In this document: one piece after another, positions 43,388-50,313 of the stretch
How the letters are laid out: every line of letters begins with the position of its first letter
Numbering within the stretch: position 1 is the first letter of the stretch
Assembly: GCF_018129985.1 (NCBI RefSeq)
Contig: NZ_JAFCKT010000016.1
Span: 1-64,000 of the forward strand
Direction: 5' to 3'
Source: Bradyrhizobium sp. SZCCT0148
GTDB lineage: Bacteria > Pseudomonadota > Alphaproteobacteria > Rhizobiales > Xanthobacteraceae
Length of the DNA stretch: 64,000 nucleotides
Translations under genes and position numbers: made by a program
The notes under the pieces: generated by a model
Databases searched by the model: none
What the model was told of the DNA's origin: nothing
What the model saw: only the letters and a program-made list of their open reading frames with translations

Positions 43388-44505
43388 CCGCCGAGCCGCA
43401 GCTCCCGCGCGCCGCGCGCATCTTCGTCGCCTTTGTACCGCTGCTGCGCGTGAACGGCTTTGCCGTCGCGCCGGAACAGACCACCACATTCCTGGCCGCG
43501 ATCGAGCTGCTCGGCCCGCGCAGCATCGAGCACATCAGGCAAGCCGCGCTGGCGACACTGGCTCCCCCGCCCGAACGCCGCTCGACCTTCGACCGGCTGT
43601 TCGACCTGCATTTCCACGGCAGCGAGGCCATCGAGCGGCCCCGGGACGGCGAAGACGACGAGACCGTCCGGCTTCAGGAGGAGGGCCGCGGTGATGAGGA
43701 ACCGCTGCTCGCCGACGACGCCAACGAGTCCGGTCTCGCTGCAACCCGAAGCGAGGCGCTGGTCGAGCGCCGCTTCGGGGCGACATCGAGCACTGATGCA
43801 TTGCGCCGCCTGGCTCGCGAAGCGCCACGCCGGTTGCCGCGGCGGCGCGGCCATCGCCGCATGCATGCCCGACGCGGGCCCTTCGCCGACCTCCGCCGCA
43901 CCTTGCGCGACAGCGTCCGCAGCGACGGCGAGATCATGCGGCTCGGTCACATGAAGCGGCGCCAGCGCCCGCGCAAGATGCTGCTGCTGATCGACGTCTC
44001 CGGCTCGATGAAGAGCCGCACCGAGGAGAACCTGAAGCTCGCACATGCGCTGGTGCAGGCGGCCCCCAGTGTCGAGGTCTTCACCTTCGGCACGCGGCTG
44101 ACCCGCATCACCCGCCCGCTGCGGCTGAAGCGCCGCGAGCAGGCGATGAACGCCGCCGCGCATCTCGTCAGCGACTGGGACGGCGGCACCCGCATCGGCG
44201 ATGCGCTGCAAGCATTCCTCGCCGTGCCGCGCTTCGGCGGCTATGCGCGCGGCGCCGCCGTGGTGATCGTCTCCGATGGTCTCGAGCGGGGCGAGCCCGA
44301 CGCACTTCGCGACGCCGTCGCGAAGCTGTCGCGGCGGGCTTGGCGCCTGAGCTGGCTGACGCCGCTGGCGACGAGTCCCGGTTTTCGCCCGCAGACCGAA
44401 GCGCTCGTCGCAATCGAGCGCTTCGTCGACGACCTCGTGGATGGCGGTTCGAGTGCATCGATCGTCGCCCACATTCTGGCATTGGGACGAAGGAGAGCGG
44501 CGTGA
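43384..44505 (+). CDS. VWA-domain protein (CoxE-like)
   Basis: 373 residues. A helical N-terminal half and a von Willebrand A domain with the MIDAS motif LLIDVSGSMKS near residue 200, then WDGGTRIGDAL and VVIVSDGLERGEP. MoxR and VWA proteins work in pairs as metal-centre chaperones; CoxE is the example in CO-dehydrogenase maturation. The start overlaps the CoxD-like stop (ATGA), and its own stop overlaps the amidohydrolase start. Confidence 0.92.
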   Translation: MTAEPQLPRAARIFVAFVPLLRVNGFAVAPEQTTTFLAAIELLGPRSIEHIRQAALATLAPPPERRSTFDRLFDLHFHGSEAIERPRDGEDDETVRLQEEGRGDEEPLLADDANESGLAATRSEALVERRFGATSSTDALRRLAREAPRRLPRRRGHRRMHARRGPFADLRRTLRDSVRSDGEIMRLGHMKRRQRPRKMLLLIDVSGSMKSRTEENLKLAHALVQAAPSVEVFTFGTRLTRITRPLRLKRREQAMNAAAHLVSDWDGGTRIGDALQAFLAVPRFGGYARGAAVVIVSDGLERGEPDALRDAVAKLSRRAWRLSWLTPLATSPGFRPQTEALVAIERFVDDLVDGGSSASIVAHILALGRRRAA

Positions 44506-45386
44506 CCGGGATTGTCGACGGCCATCATCACATCTGGCGGCAGGCCGACCTGCCCTGGCTGACCGGCCCCATGCAGCCGCGGATCTTCGGGCCTTATGAA
44601 CCGATCCGTCGCGACTATCCGATTCAAGAATTTCTTGATGACCTCATGGGCTCCGGCGTCACGCGATCGGTCTATGTGCAGACCAACTGGGCCAACGACC
44701 GCTTCGAGGACGAGACGGCCTGGGTGCAACAGACCAAGGACGAGCACGGTTGGCCACACGCGATCGTGGCATATGCCGATTTTGCCGTGGACGATGTGCG
44801 CCCACAGCTCGATCGCCTGAAGCGCTATCCGCTGGTGCGCGGCGTGCGCATGCAGCTGCACTGGCATGAGAACCCGTTGTACCGCTTTGCAGCCCGGGCG
44901 GATCTCTGCGCCGATCCGATGATCCGCCGCAACGTCGCGCGTCTCGCCGACTATGGCTGGAGCTTCGACCTGCAGGTCTTCACCCCGCAGATGCCGGACG
45001 CCGCCGCGCTGGCCGAAGCCTGCCCCGACGTGACCTTCATCCTCCAGCATGCCGGCATGCTGGAGGATCTATCGCCTTCCGGCCGCGCCGCCTGGCGCAG
45101 CGGGATGGCCCGGCTCGCCGCCTGCCCGAACATCGTATCGAAATTGTCCGGGCTCGGCACCTTCATCCATCGCAACGACCCGGCGCACATTGCCGCCGTG
45201 CTCACCGATACCGTCGCCATCTTCGGCGCCGAGCGCTGCCTGTTCGGCTCCAATTTTCCGATCGAGAAATTGTGGACCAGCTATCGCGAGCTCGTCGGCG
45301 CCTTTCGCGCGGCGGCCGCGCCGTTCAGCGCGGAGCAGCAGGACGCCATCTTCAGGACGACCGCGACGCGAGTCTACCGGCTTTGA
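44502..45386 (+). CDS. Amidohydrolase-family 2 protein
   Basis: 294 residues, metal-dependent TIM-barrel hydrolase. The metal-binding motif is right at the N-terminus (GIVDGHHHIWRQ). Further conserved: YVQTNWANDRFEDETAWVQQ, PDVTFILQHAGM and LFGSNFPIEKLW (usually with the catalytic Asp/Asn). The family includes lactonases such as 2-pyrone-4,6-dicarboxylate hydrolase and decarboxylases. It is likely to open a lactone or ring made from the hydroxylated substrate. GTG 44502 overlaps the stop of the VWA gene and follows AAGGAGAG. Confidence 0.9.
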   Translation: MTGIVDGHHHIWRQADLPWLTGPMQPRIFGPYEPIRRDYPIQEFLDDLMGSGVTRSVYVQTNWANDRFEDETAWVQQTKDEHGWPHAIVAYADFAVDDVRPQLDRLKRYPLVRGVRMQLHWHENPLYRFAARADLCADPMIRRNVARLADYGWSFDLQVFTPQMPDAAALAEACPDVTFILQHAGMLEDLSPSGRAAWRSGMARLAACPNIVSKLSGLGTFIHRNDPAHIAAVLTDTVAIFGAERCLFGSNFPIEKLWTSYRELVGAFRAAAAPFSAEQQDAIFRTTATRVYRL

Positions 45387-45416
45387 CAAACAAGAAACAG
45401 ACAGGGAGGGCAACGA

Positions 45417-46265
45417 ATGGCGCTGGAAATCAAGATCCTGGACTATGGCGATATCGAACTGGAATCGAGCTTTCTGGTGCTTGGCCGCGACTGCGGTCGC
45501 ACCCGCCGCGTCCTCACCCTCGGCTTCCTGATCCTCGGGGGCAAATATCCGGTCGTGGTCGACACCGGCTACCGCTCCAACCAGATCATGGAGACGCTGG
45601 GCATGCGCGGGCTGCAGTACCACGAGAACATGATCGAAAACCAGCTGGCGCGCCACGGCGTGCGCATGGGCGACGTCCGCTTCGTCTGCCACACCCATCT
45701 GCACATCGACCATGCCGGCAAGGATGATCTGTTTTCGATGAACACGACCGTCGTGCTCAACCGCAAGGAGCTCGAATATTCCGTCTCCGGCCTGATGCAT
45801 CCGCAATATCCGGCGCCCGACATCAAGCACCTGATCGACCGCCTGCACACCAAGAGCGCGCTGCGCTTCCTTGATTTGGAGATCACCGGCCCGATCGAGC
45901 TGATGCCCGGCGTCTATTGCGACGCTGCCAACGCGCACACCGAGGGCTCGATGAACGTCATCGTCGAGACCGCCGACGGCATTGCGACGATCTGCGGCGA
46001 CGTGATCTACGACTTCAACGATCAGATCGTGACGCCCTTCAACGAGATCAACGATTGGGAGCCGCGCACGACAGGCAACCATGGCACCAGCAAACGCGCC
46101 GAGAAGGCCTCGATCAAGAAGCTGCTGAGCAATTCGCGCTATCTGCTGCCGGTGCACGACCGCCCCGCCAAGATCGAAGGCGGCAACGTCGTCGGGCGCC
46201 TGCACGATCAGGTCCCCGGACCGATCGTGCAGTCCCTGCCCGCGCGCAACTGGTTCCCGGCCTGA
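45417..46265 (+). CDS. Metallo-beta-lactamase-fold hydrolase (lactonase-like)
   Basis: 282 residues. The zinc motif HTHLHIDHAG is complete, with further ligands in ANAHTEGSMNV, ICGDVIYDF and VHDRPAK. Overall it resembles the N-acyl-homoserine-lactonase family, but there is no evidence of quorum quenching; in this operon a lactone intermediate is the likelier substrate. ATG 45417 follows AGGGAGGG, 30 bp after the amidohydrolase. Confidence 0.9.
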   Translation: MALEIKILDYGDIELESSFLVLGRDCGRTRRVLTLGFLILGGKYPVVVDTGYRSNQIMETLGMRGLQYHENMIENQLARHGVRMGDVRFVCHTHLHIDHAGKDDLFSMNTTVVLNRKELEYSVSGLMHPQYPAPDIKHLIDRLHTKSALRFLDLEITGPIELMPGVYCDAANAHTEGSMNVIVETADGIATICGDVIYDFNDQIVTPFNEINDWEPRTTGNHGTSKRAEKASIKKLLSNSRYLLPVHDRPAKIEGGNVVGRLHDQVPGPIVQSLPARNWFPA

Positions 46266-46285
46266 ATGACCGGAGGGATCGACCG

Positions 46286-47860
46286 ATGACGCACGTCACC
46301 TTGCGAAGCGAATTCGAAACCCTGGTCGACCCCTACGCGCCGGTCGCGCAGGTCGGCACCGGATTCGACTTCACGGAGGGGCCGATCTGGCACCCGGTCG
46401 ACCACTATCTGCTGTTCTCGGATATGCCGGGCGACGTACGCCGTCGCTGGGACCCGCGGCGCGGTGTGGCCGAGGTCAAGCGTCCCTCGAACAAGTGCAA
46501 CGGCATGACCTATGATGCCGAGCTCAACCTGATCGTCTGCGAGCACGCGACCTCGTCGCTGATCCGCGAACGGTCGGACGGGCGACGCGAGGTGCTGGCA
46601 TCGCATTTCCAGGGCCAGGAGCTGAACAGCCCGAACGACGTCTGCGTGCACTCCTCCGGCGCGATCTATTTCTCGGACCCCTGGTATGGCCGCATGCCGG
46701 TCTATGGCGTCGAGCGGCCGCGCCAGCTCGGCTTTCAGGGCGTCTATCGCGTCGTGCCCGGGGGCGAGCCGAAGCTCGTGGTCGAGCGCAATTTGTTCGA
46801 CCAGCCGAACGGGCTGTGCTTTTCGCCGGACGAGGCGCTGCTCTATGTCAACGACACCGTGCAGGCGCTGATCCGCGTCTTCGACGTCAATGCCGACGGC
46901 TCGCTGTCGAATGCGCGGGTGTTCGCAAGCGGCATCCGCTCCGAGCTGGAGGCCGGCCTGCCCGACGGCATGAAATGCGACCAGCATGGCAATGTCTGGG
47001 TCACCGCGCCCGGCGGCGTCTGGGTCTATTCGCGACGCGGTGAGTTGCTCGGCAAGGTCCGCGTGCCAGAGATGGTCGCGAACCTCGCCTGGGGCGGACC
47101 GGATTTCCGTACGCTGTATCTAACCTCGACGCATTCGGTCTACGCCATTCCGACCAAGGTCGGCCCGCGGCATGAGCCCTACATGGCTGGCCGGCGAAGC
47201 GGCGGCGGCCAGGCGGCAAGCGCCTCGCCAACGGCGCCGATCCTCGCCGACGGCGACATGCGGCTCGATCCGCAGCGCTGTGCCATGATCATCCAGGATC
47301 TCCAGAACGACGTCATCATGGATGGCGGAGCTTTCGCCGAGTCGGGCGCGCCCGGGCATGCGAAGCAGCAGCACGTCGTCGAGAATGTCCGCCGCCTCGC
47401 CGAGACCGCGCGGGCCCGTGGCGTCGCCATCATCCACGTCTGGTTCGTGGTTGAGCCGGGCGCACCCGGCGTGACGCTGAACGCACCGCTGTTCGAAGGC
47501 TTGGTCGACAGCAAGGCGATGGTGCGCGGCAGCTGGGGCGCGGCACCCGTTTCCGGGCTAGAACCGCGGCCGGGCGATTTCGTCGTCGAGAAGATGCGGA
47601 TGAGCGCCTGGGAAGGCACGCGGCTGGAAACCATCCTCAAGGCGACCGGGCGCGACATGATCATCAACACCGGTGCCTGGACCAACATGTCGGTCGAGCA
47701 CACCGCCCGCACCGGGGCCGACAAAGGTTACTTCATGATCGTGCCTGAAGATTGCTGCTCGACCATGAACGCCGACTGGCACAATGCCTCGATCAACTTC
47801 GCAATGCAGAACGTTGCCATCGTCACGAGAGCGGACGCCGTTATCAACGCGCTGAGATGA
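46286..47860 (+). CDS. Fusion: SMP-30/gluconolactonase + isochorismatase-like hydrolase
   Basis: 524 residues. About 1-295 is an SMP-30 beta-propeller lactonase: FDFTEGPIWHPVDHYLLFSD, NSPNDVCVHSSGAIYFSDP, FDQPNGLCFSPDEALLYVND and LPDGMKCDQHGNVW (metal Glu/Asn/Asp present). After a Gly/Ala linker, residues from about 325 are isochorismatase-like: the catalytic Asp in IIQDLQND and Lys in VVEKMRMSAW are kept. In the loop that usually carries the nucleophilic Cys (TNxCV) the sequence is TNMSVEHTA, so Ser replaces Cys. The second half may thus be inactive, binding-only or a different hydrolase. ATG 46286 follows GGAGGG. Confidence 0.88.
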   Translation: MTHVTLRSEFETLVDPYAPVAQVGTGFDFTEGPIWHPVDHYLLFSDMPGDVRRRWDPRRGVAEVKRPSNKCNGMTYDAELNLIVCEHATSSLIRERSDGRREVLASHFQGQELNSPNDVCVHSSGAIYFSDPWYGRMPVYGVERPRQLGFQGVYRVVPGGEPKLVVERNLFDQPNGLCFSPDEALLYVNDTVQALIRVFDVNADGSLSNARVFASGIRSELEAGLPDGMKCDQHGNVWVTAPGGVWVYSRRGELLGKVRVPEMVANLAWGGPDFRTLYLTSTHSVYAIPTKVGPRHEPYMAGRRSGGGQAASASPTAPILADGDMRLDPQRCAMIIQDLQNDVIMDGGAFAESGAPGHAKQQHVVENVRRLAETARARGVAIIHVWFVVEPGAPGVTLNAPLFEGLVDSKAMVRGSWGAAPVSGLEPRPGDFVVEKMRMSAWEGTRLETILKATGRDMIINTGAWTNMSVEHTARTGADKGYFMIVPEDCCSTMNADWHNASINFAMQNVAIVTRADAVINALR

Positions 47861-47863
47861 GCG

Positions 47864-48490
47864 GTGGCAAAGCTCCTGCACATCTCCTGCTCACCCCGCG
47901 CCGACTCCGAGTCGACCGCCGGTGCGCGCGTCTTTCTCGACGGATTTCGCCAGGCGCGGCCCGACTGGGACCTCGACGTCATGGACCTCTGGCGAGAGCG
48001 GATGCCGGAATTCTCGGGCCCGATCGTCGAGGCCAAATACGCCCGGCTGACCGGGCAGGCATTCAACGACGCGCAGCGCGCCGGCTTTGCAGAGGCCGAG
48101 CGGATGGCGCTGCGGTTTTCGTTGGCCGATCGCGTGCTGATCTCGACGCCGATGTGGAACTTCGGCATTCCCTACAAGCTCAAGCAATGGTTCGACATCA
48201 TCGTGCAGCCCGGGCTGACGTTTCGGTTCGACCCATCGCAGGGCTATCTGCCGCTGCTCGAGGACCGGCCGACGCTGGTGATTCTCGCCAGCGGCAGCGA
48301 CTTCGCCACCGGCATGAACCGCGGCCGCATCGACATGGCGACGCCCTACCTGCGCGACATCCTGCGCTTCATCGGTATCGACAATGTCCGTTTCGTGCCG
48401 ATCGGGCCAACCACGGGACCGCAGCAGCCGATCGAGGCTGCGCGGAATAGGGCCCATCGACGTCTGGCCGCACTGGCCACGAATTTCTGA
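47864..48490 (+). CDS. FMN-dependent NAD(P)H oxidoreductase (azoreductase/flavodoxin-2 family)
   Basis: 208 residues, flavodoxin-like. Visible are LLHISCSPRADSESTAGARVF (FMN phosphate site), STPMWNFGIPYKLKQWFDII (family hallmark) and PGLTFRFDPSQGYLPLL, typical of AzoR-type enzymes. The fold reduces quinones, azo or nitro groups. GTG 47864 is four bases after the fusion gene. It appears to be the last gene of the long operon; the next 300 bp are not coding. Confidence 0.9.
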   Translation: MAKLLHISCSPRADSESTAGARVFLDGFRQARPDWDLDVMDLWRERMPEFSGPIVEAKYARLTGQAFNDAQRAGFAEAERMALRFSLADRVLISTPMWNFGIPYKLKQWFDIIVQPGLTFRFDPSQGYLPLLEDRPTLVILASGSDFATGMNRGRIDMATPYLRDILRFIGIDNVRFVPIGPTTGPQQPIEAARNRAHRRLAALATNF

Positions 48491-48793
48491 GCACCTGGCA
48501 CCGCTTGGCAACACGAGCCCCGTGCGATGCGGGCAAGCGTCGGCCTGTCCGGCGCGCCCATAGTTGCACCGATCTTGACATCAGTGGGTGGCAAGGCGTC
48601 GTCGTCGGCATCAGCGGCACCGCCGGGCACTGCGATCGACGTGCGCATCGTCGAGCTGCTGTCGGATGATCCGCACCGCGCGGCTCCCCCTCGTGGTTTT
48701 CGTCCGCCGCGGAGCGGCAGCAGGATTGATTCACCGCAAGAGCCCGGAGCGTGGTCCTGATATTCAAGCCTTCAATCAGCAAGGAATGGTCGG
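48491..48793. other. Intergenic stretch, no supported gene
   Basis: Open frames in both directions exist (for example 48527-48760), but none has a ribosome site, natural composition or a recognisable domain. I see nothing else in it. Confidence 0.5.
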
Positions 48794-49279
48794 ATGACGC
48801 TGAAGAATTGGTGCGCGGTTCTGGTGATTTCGGCGGGCGCGGTCTCATCCGCAATTGCCCAGTCCGACTTTCCGCCCTCCGCGAACAGCAAGCAGGAAGC
48901 GCCTCGCCTCGTCGAGGTCATGAGCATGGTCCAACTTCAGCATCTCAAGTTGTGGCATGCAGGCAAGGCGGGTAACTGGGACCTCGCCGCGTATGAACTG
49001 CGCCAATTGACCAATAGCTTGGCAGAAGCGGCCCTCTTCTACCCGGCAATTCCGATCAGCAACGTGACCACGATGAAGCAGCCGCTGCTCTCGATCGCCG
49101 ACGCGATCGCGGCGGGAGACAATCGCAAGTTCGCCGTTTCCATGCGCGGGCTGACCGACGGCTGTAACGCCTGTCACACCTCGATGGGACGCGGCTTCAT
49201 CGCGATCGCCGTTCCGACCGGCGGGCAACCGCCCGCCAATCAGATCTTTTCGCCAGCAGCCAGCGGCAAGAAGAAATAA
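48794..49279 (+). CDS. Small exported c-type haem protein, single CxxCH
   Basis: 161 residues with a signal peptide (NWCAVLVISAGAVSSAIA, cut before QSDFPP) and one haem-binding motif CNACH near residue 120. The region before it is helical (VEVMSMVQLQHLKLWHAGKAGNWDLAAYE), as in four-helix-bundle cytochromes. The tail is Pro/Ala/Lys-rich. It is likely periplasmic, function unknown. AAGGAA is upstream of ATG 48794. A GC-rich hairpin follows and terminates both this gene and the convergent DUF6894 gene. Confidence 0.8.
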   Translation: MTLKNWCAVLVISAGAVSSAIAQSDFPPSANSKQEAPRLVEVMSMVQLQHLKLWHAGKAGNWDLAAYELRQLTNSLAEAALFYPAIPISNVTTMKQPLLSIADAIAAGDNRKFAVSMRGLTDGCNACHTSMGRGFIAIAVPTGGQPPANQIFSPAASGKKK

Positions 49280-49283
49280 TGCG

Positions 49284-49309
49284 GCCGGGCCGAACGATCG
49301 CGGCCCGGC
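49284..49309. terminator. Bidirectional hairpin between convergent genes
   Basis: GCCGGGCC (49284-49291), 10-base loop, GGCCCGGC (49302-49309): a perfect 8-bp stem between the haem-protein stop and the DUF6894 stop, followed by TT on the plus strand. Confidence 0.65.
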
Positions 49310-49331
49310 TTGCGCGGCGGCGGGCCAGTGA

Positions 49332-49550
49332 TCAGGTGGCGTCTGGATAAATTCGCTCGTGGTGGACTTCCCGGCCGTTCTCATCGATGACGACGACCCG
49401 CAGGTCGGGATGGCCTGTCGGCTTTTCTCTGCGAACCTGGTCGGCCAAGCTCTTGCTGTGCGCGATGGCGGCCCCGTCACTCACAAGCTCCAATCCGGAC
49501 CTGTCCCGGAGCGGCACGCCGTCCTTGATGTCGAAATAGTAAGTTTGCAT
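49332..49550 (-). CDS. DUF6894-type small protein
   Basis: 72 residues: QTYYFDIKDGVPLRDRSGLE, DGAAIAHSKSLADQV, then HPDLRVVVIDENGREVHHE. This is the short beta-alpha fold common and multi-copy in Bradyrhizobium and relatives; its function is not known. Transcription is predicted from the FixK-type promoter at 49680-49720, giving a 120-nt leader with a palindromic hairpin. Start ATG 49550. Confidence 0.8.
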   Translation of the reverse strand: MQTYYFDIKDGVPLRDRSGLELVSDGAAIAHSKSLADQVRREKPTGHPDLRVVVIDENGREVHHERIYPDAT

Positions 49551-49651
49551 GGACCCATTCTGGCGGCTTCTGCGCCGCCCTGTTGAAATCGTGATTCTGA
49601 AAAAAGGAGCCGCCGAGATGGGGGATTGACCTCGGCGGCCATCTGGGAGCG

Positions 49652-49674
49652 TAACCGTCGATCGGGTTACGCAA
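49652..49674 (-). promoter_or_regulatory. 5'-leader hairpin of the DUF6894 transcript
   Basis: CGTAACC (49651-49657) pairs with GGTTACG (49665-49671), extendable by one base on each side, just downstream of the predicted start at about 49673. A matching hairpin (CGTAACC-GTCGA-GTTACG) occurs in the leader of the gene at 49907, also right after a TAATATGT sequence. Confidence 0.45.
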
Positions 49675-49679
49675 CTGAC

Positions 49680-49720
49680 ATATTAAGGCATCAACGGAGT
49701 TCGGGCTTGATGCGGATCAA
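49680..49720 (-). promoter_or_regulatory. FixK/FNR-type promoter of the DUF6894 gene
   Basis: Perfect palindrome TTGATGCGGATCAA (49707-49720). On the minus strand it is followed 21 bp later by TAATAT (49685-49680), the spacing of a class-II FNR/FixK activator site overlapping -35. No equally good -10 exists on the plus strand, so the site serves the leftward gene. Confidence 0.7.
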
Positions 49721-49858
49721 GCAGGCTGCAGCGCCTTGATCAGGAGGCAGGCTCGCGCCGGCATCCCCATGGCGCTCGCTGCACCTTTGCGCTACCATGA
49801 CACCGGACCGCCACTGCGATCCGGGGGACAGCATCCTCGCCAGCCTCCGCCGTGGCGG

Positions 49859-49896
49859 TAATATGTACGGGGTGCACGTAACCGTCGAGTTACGGG
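49859..49896 (+). promoter_or_regulatory. Possible -10 box and leader hairpin of the gene at 49907
   Basis: TAATAT (49859-49864) followed by GT, then CGTAAC-cgtcga-GTTACG at about 49877-49894, immediately before the ribosome site. No -35 or FixK box is seen at proper distance, so activation is unknown. Confidence 0.4.
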
Positions 49897-49906
49897 GGAA
49901 TACGCC

Positions 49907-50245
49907 ATGTATCGATACATCGCGCGGGCGAATGTCGACCACTACATCGCGCTGCTGAATGGCGCCGACCTTGCGCCCGACCGCCGGAGCGCGATCACCA
50001 AAATGCTGATTTGCGAAGAGGACGGGCTCGGACACGATCTGGAGCAGCTCGAGTTTGCCGAAAGTCGAACCGCAGCCGGGCGTAAGCGCGTGGACCAAGT
50101 CACGAAGCTGCGCGACGGCTTTGCCTTCGGATCGCTCGAACGGCGACAAGCCGATGAGCTGTTGGTGAACATCGTGAATCTTCAAACGCTCCTGGAGGAT
50201 TCGTGTCATCGCATGCGAAAGAAGATCAGCTCGCGCGGTCTTTGA
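49907..50245 (+). CDS. Conserved hypothetical protein
   Basis: 112 residues, mostly helical: YRYIARANVDHYIALLNGAD, KMLICEEDGLGHDLEQLEFAESRT, then RRQADELLVNIVNLQTLLED. No named family recognised. It resembles short stress-associated proteins in which the helix NVDHYIALL is conserved in Bradyrhizobiaceae (from memory). ATG 49907 follows a GGGGGAA stretch. Upstream is a TAATAT box with a hairpin shared with the DUF6894 leader. It converges on ftsH. Confidence 0.7.
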   Translation: MYRYIARANVDHYIALLNGADLAPDRRSAITKMLICEEDGLGHDLEQLEFAESRTAAGRKRVDQVTKLRDGFAFGSLERRQADELLVNIVNLQTLLEDSCHRMRKKISSRGL

Positions 50246-50313
50246 TCTTTCCGACAGGCTGAACGGGCACTGGCCACAAGCAACGCGACGTCGGGTCCCT
50301 CAACCCCGTGCCA

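Noticed and set aside
45417..46265. Quorum-quenching AHL lactonase
   Set aside because: The fold matches, but the operon context points to catabolism; no quorum-sensing genes are nearby.
48527..48760. 77-residue plus-strand frame
   Set aside because: Pro/Arg/Ser-rich composition, no ribosome site, no similarity recognised; treated as chance.
49691..50209. 172-residue minus-strand frame
   Set aside because: Antisense to the better-supported gene at 49907 and spans the FixK palindrome; composition is that of a shadow frame.
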